Below are positions 5,178 through 7,101 of a DNA stretch of 7,101 nt, one piece after another. The first letter of the stretch is position 1; the number at the start of each line of letters is the position of its first letter. Made by a program: the position numbers and the translations under genes. The stretch is taken from assembly GCA_015489095.1 (NCBI GenBank), contig WFMN01000031.1, positions 1 to 7,101 on the forward strand. Reading direction: 5' to 3'. Below the pieces are notes generated by a model that worked only from the letters and a program-made list of their open reading frames with translations, ran no database searches and was not told where the DNA came from. This DNA is from Mariprofundaceae bacterium (GTDB taxonomy: Bacteria > Pseudomonadota > Zetaproteobacteria > Mariprofundales > J009).

Positions 5178-6530
5178 TTAGCCCTTCAGGCTGGTTCGCA
5201 TCAGTCGGGTGAGATGGTCGATATCCTCCGATTCCACCATCTCGGTGGTGGCGACCAAGAGGGCGCGCGGGTCGGCGCCCGGTTGCAACTTCTCCAGCGG
5301 GATACCTGCGAAGATGGCCGCTTTTTCGGCCTCGGCCAACAGGCGGTCGCGCGATGCGGCGTCTGGAAAGAGCAGCACGGCCTCGTGCAGATGGTTGCCG
5401 CCGGCCACGGTGATGCCGTCGGGCAGTTGTGCGCACAGCTTGCGCAGCGCCGCGACGGAGGTGATGGCCACCTGGCGTAGGCCGCGCTCCCCCAGTAGGG
5501 CACAATAGACGGTGGCCGCCAGACACATCAGCCCCTGATTGGAGCAGATGTTGGAGGTGGCCTTTTCGCGGCGGATATGCTGCTCGCGGGTGGAGAGGGT
5601 GAGCACGAACCCCCGTTTGCCATCGGCATCTTGGGTAAGGCCGCACACCCGCCCCGGCATCTGACGCATGTACCGCTGCTTGCAGGCGAACAGGCCGATG
5701 TGCGGGCCGCCGTACCCCATCGGGATACCGAGCGCCTGCCCGGAGCCGACGGCGATGTCCGCCCCCATCGCGCCCGGCGGGTCGATCAGGGCGAACAGGG
5801 TGGGGTCGGAGAAGGCGACGATAAGCAGCGCCTTGTGGTGGTCACACGCCTCGCGTAGCGGTTGCAGGTCGTGCAGGGAGCCGTAAAAGTCGGGATTCTG
5901 CACGATAACCGCGGCGGTGGTGTCGTCCACGGCCGCCGCCAGCGCGGGAATGTCGGTGGTATAGTCGGGGCAGGGGATGGTAACCGTTTCCCCGGCGAGG
6001 CGGGAGAGGTAGTTGCCACACACTTGGCGGTAGCGCGGGTTGATCGACTCTGCCAGCACGATGCGCGACCTGCGGGTGACACGACGCGCCATCAACGCCG
6101 CCTCGGCCACGGCGGTGGCGGCGTCGTACATCGAGGCGTTGGCGATCTCCATGCCGGTCAACCGCGCGATGATGGTCTGGAACTCAAACAGCGCCTGCAG
6201 CGTTCCCTGGCTGATCTCCGGCTGGTAGGGGGTGTAGGCGGTGAGGAACTCGCCGCGGCTTAGGATGTAATCGACCGCCGCGGGAATGAAATGGTGGTAG
6301 GTGCCGCCGCCCAGAAAGTAGCGGTGGGTGGCGGCGCTGCTGTTGCTTGCCGCCAGCGTTTGGAACCAGCGGCTGATCGCCGCTTCCGACATCGCCGGCG
6401 GCAGGTCGATCGTTCCCGGTTCCATCCGAAAACGGGCGGGGATATCGCTAAAGAGGTCGGTGATGGCATCGACGCCGATGCGCGCCAGCATCTCGGCGCG
6501 GTCATGATCGCTGTTGGGTAGAAAACGCAT
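5178..6530 (-). CDS. gcvPA: Glycine dehydrogenase (decarboxylating) subunit 1, GcvPA
   Basis: This 450-residue protein is the N-terminal half of the split P-protein of the glycine cleavage system, which with GcvPB decarboxylates glycine and passes the aminomethyl group to the lipoyl arm of GcvH. Family blocks are clear: YFLGGGTYHHF (71-81), TAYTPYQPEISQGTLQALFE (98-117), NASMYDAATA (131-140), QNPDFYGSLHD (211-221), GSGQALGIP (262-270) and REQHIRREKATSNIC (315-329). The PLP-binding lysine is carried by the GcvPB half in this family, so this subunit alone should be inactive. The length is normal. The N-terminus MRFLPNSDHDRAEMLARIGV fits the family, fixing the start despite no good Shine-Dalgarno; a GCGTGG/CCACGC inverted repeat (6537-6562) lies just upstream of the ATG. 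gcvPB is not the next gene; a FliK-like gene is. Confidence 0.96.
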   Translation of the reverse strand: MRFLPNSDHDRAEMLARIGVDAITDLFSDIPARFRMEPGTIDLPPAMSEAAISRWFQTLAASNSSAATHRYFLGGGTYHHFIPAAVDYILSRGEFLTAYTPYQPEISQGTLQALFEFQTIIARLTGMEIANASMYDAATAVAEAALMARRVTRRSRIVLAESINPRYRQVCGNYLSRLAGETVTIPCPDYTTDIPALAAAVDDTTAAVIVQNPDFYGSLHDLQPLREACDHHKALLIVAFSDPTLFALIDPPGAMGADIAVGSGQALGIPMGYGGPHIGLFACKQRYMRQMPGRVCGLTQDADGKRGFVLTLSTREQHIRREKATSNICSNQGLMCLAATVYCALLGERGLRQVAITSVAALRKLCAQLPDGITVAGGNHLHEAVLLFPDAASRDRLLAEAEKAAIFAGIPLEKLQPGADPRALLVATTEMVESEDIDHLTRLMRTSLKG

Positions 6531-6575
6531 GGTCAGGCGTGGCCGTTCAAATCATCCCACGCGGCCATGGACGGG

Positions 6576-6600
6576 TTCGGGGAAAGGATTCCCCTCCCAC
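6576..6600 (-). repeat. REP-like unit, GTGG-headed, in the gcvH-gcvPA spacer
   Basis: On the minus strand the unit reads GTGGGAG followed by the hairpin GGGGAA-TCCT-TTCCCC and GAA. It has the same plan as the neighbouring plus-strand unit: a GTRG head, GGAG or GGAG-like lead, a 6-base-pair stem and a GAA tail. The stem differs in sequence (GGGGAA versus GCGGTT) with compensatory changes on both sides, which is expected of a family under structural constraint. Confidence 0.7.
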
Positions 6601-6605
6601 AGGTT

Positions 6606-6630
6606 GTAGGAGCGGTTTCCAACCGCGAAT
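6606..6630 (+). repeat. REP-like unit, GTAG-headed, inverted partner in the spacer
   Basis: On the plus strand GTAGGA leads into the hairpin GCGGTT-TCC-AACCGC and ends in GAAT. Bases 6608-6630 are identical to the minus strand at 2258-2236. With the unit at 6576-6600 it forms a head-to-head inverted pair separated by 5 bases. The two heads can themselves pair (CTCCCACA with TGTAGGAG, one mismatch), so the whole of 6576-6630 can fold as three consecutive hairpins. This resembles REP doublets (REPIN or BIME arrangement). Confidence 0.75.
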
Positions 6631-6672
6631 CTCCACCATGGGAAGGGAGTGAGTAGTTTCGGTCAACGCTGG

Positions 6673-7047
6673 TTACTCCTCGAGGAAGGTCGCGTAGGCG
6701 GCGGCGTCGAGCAGCTCCGTGCGCCCGCCGCTGCCGCGGATCTTGGCGATCCACCCTTCGCCATAGCAGTCGGTGTTGACCAGTTCGGGGCTGGACTCCA
6801 ACTGGCTGTTGGTCTCGATCACCTCTCCGGAAACCGGGGCATAGACATCGGAGACCGCCTTGACCGATTCCACCACCGCGAACGGTTTGCCTGCCTCGAC
6901 GGCGGCGCCGACTTCGGGCAGCTCGACAAAGACGATATCGCCCAGCGCCTCTTGGGCGTGCTCGGAGATGCCGCAGGTGGCGACATCCCCCTCCTCGCGC
7001 ACCCATTCGTGCTCTTTGGTATAAAGAAGATCGGATGGAATCGACAT
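6673..7047 (-). CDS. gcvH: Glycine cleavage system H protein
   Basis: The 124-residue product is the lipoyl-carrying shuttle of the glycine cleavage system, moving the aminomethyl group from the P-protein to the T-protein and then reducing equivalents to dihydrolipoamide dehydrogenase. The chain shows the usual LLYTKEHEWV (8-17), ALGDIVFVELPEVG (34-47) and the lipoylation site VESVKAVSDVYAPVSG with the modified lysine at 63, followed by EVIETN and SPELVN. The length is standard. The start ATG has AAGGAG at 7-base spacing. Only 54 bases upstream are visible (7048-7101); they are AT-richer than the genes and contain no ORF I can support, so whether gcvT lies further upstream is unknown. gcvPA follows after a 142-base spacer occupied by REP-like units. 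Confidence 0.97.
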   Translation of the reverse strand: MSIPSDLLYTKEHEWVREEGDVATCGISEHAQEALGDIVFVELPEVGAAVEAGKPFAVVESVKAVSDVYAPVSGEVIETNSQLESSPELVNTDCYGEGWIAKIRGSGGRTELLDAAAYATFLEE

Positions 7048-7054
7048 GGTTAGT

Positions 7055-7060
7055 CTCCTT
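7055..7060 (-). promoter_or_regulatory. Shine-Dalgarno site of gcvH
   Basis: AAGGAG is placed 7 bases before the gcvH ATG. It is among the strongest ribosome-binding sites in the window, in contrast to gcvPA, whose start lacks one. This fits a higher translation rate for the small carrier protein than for the decarboxylase subunit. Confidence 0.8.
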
Positions 7061-7101
7061 GGATTGTGTTTGCTTTTACCCGAATATTCAATCTATTGGC
7101 T

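Noticed and set aside
4504..5646. A 380-residue minus-strand frame spanning gcvPA and the FliK-like gene
   Set aside because: It runs in a shifted frame across two well-supported genes and its translation is Arg/Pro/His-rich with no family features. It is a high-GC shadow.
6533..7006. A 157-residue minus-strand frame covering gcvH and the spacer
   Set aside because: It is in a different frame from gcvH, is Arg/Gly-rich and translates REP-like DNA at its end, so it is not a real gene.
7082..7089. GAATATTC palindrome upstream of gcvH as an operator or promoter
   Set aside because: An 8-base palindrome in an AT-rich leader is expected by chance, and too little upstream sequence is visible to identify -35 and -10 boxes.

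Overview
All six complete protein genes and the single tRNA gene in this window lie on the minus strand, so transcription runs from the high-coordinate end to the low end. The DNA is GC-rich and tightly packed. A Gram-negative proteobacterium is indicated by an outer-membrane porin, a lipoprotein with a lipobox, FliK-like and FlhB-like flagellar export-related proteins, and REP-like palindromes with a GTRG head. A gammaproteobacterium is my best guess because of the REP-like repeats and the FliK/FlhB-like pair. This is an inference, and related deep-branching proteobacteria are not excluded.

Reading in the direction of transcription: gcvH (7047-6673) encodes the lipoyl carrier protein of the glycine cleavage system. 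A 142-base spacer follows, holding two REP-like units in inverted orientation. Next is gcvPA (6530-5178), the N-terminal half of a split glycine decarboxylase. Its usual partner gcvPB does not follow. Instead, 30 bases later, comes a long FliK-like hook-length-control protein (5147-3243). Its stop codon overlaps the start of a 92-residue stand-alone FlhB C-terminal domain (3246-2968). A small lipoprotein with an inner-membrane retention signature (2915-2421), a tRNA-Arg(ACG) gene (2392-2316) and a strong intrinsic terminator (2307-2276) complete this block. The close spacing suggests one transcription unit from gcvPA, perhaps from gcvH, through the tRNA.

Beyond the terminator lies a second block. 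A REP-like palindrome sits in the leader of an OprB-type porin (2208-1030). After a 179-base spacer with two hairpins comes cbiX (850-14), a two-domain sirohydrochlorin cobaltochelatase with a Cys-x-x-Cys and poly-His tail. Its stop codon overlaps a ribosome-binding site for another gene that appears to start at position 4, so cbiX is probably the first visible gene of a cobalamin-synthesis operon continuing off the left edge.

Most of the window is ordinary housekeeping content. The points that stand out are the flagellar-like pair embedded behind half of a glycine decarboxylase, the FlhB-like protein without the NPTH cleavage motif, and the three copies of a REP-like family. One pair of these carries a 23-base perfect match in opposite orientation about 4.3 kb apart.
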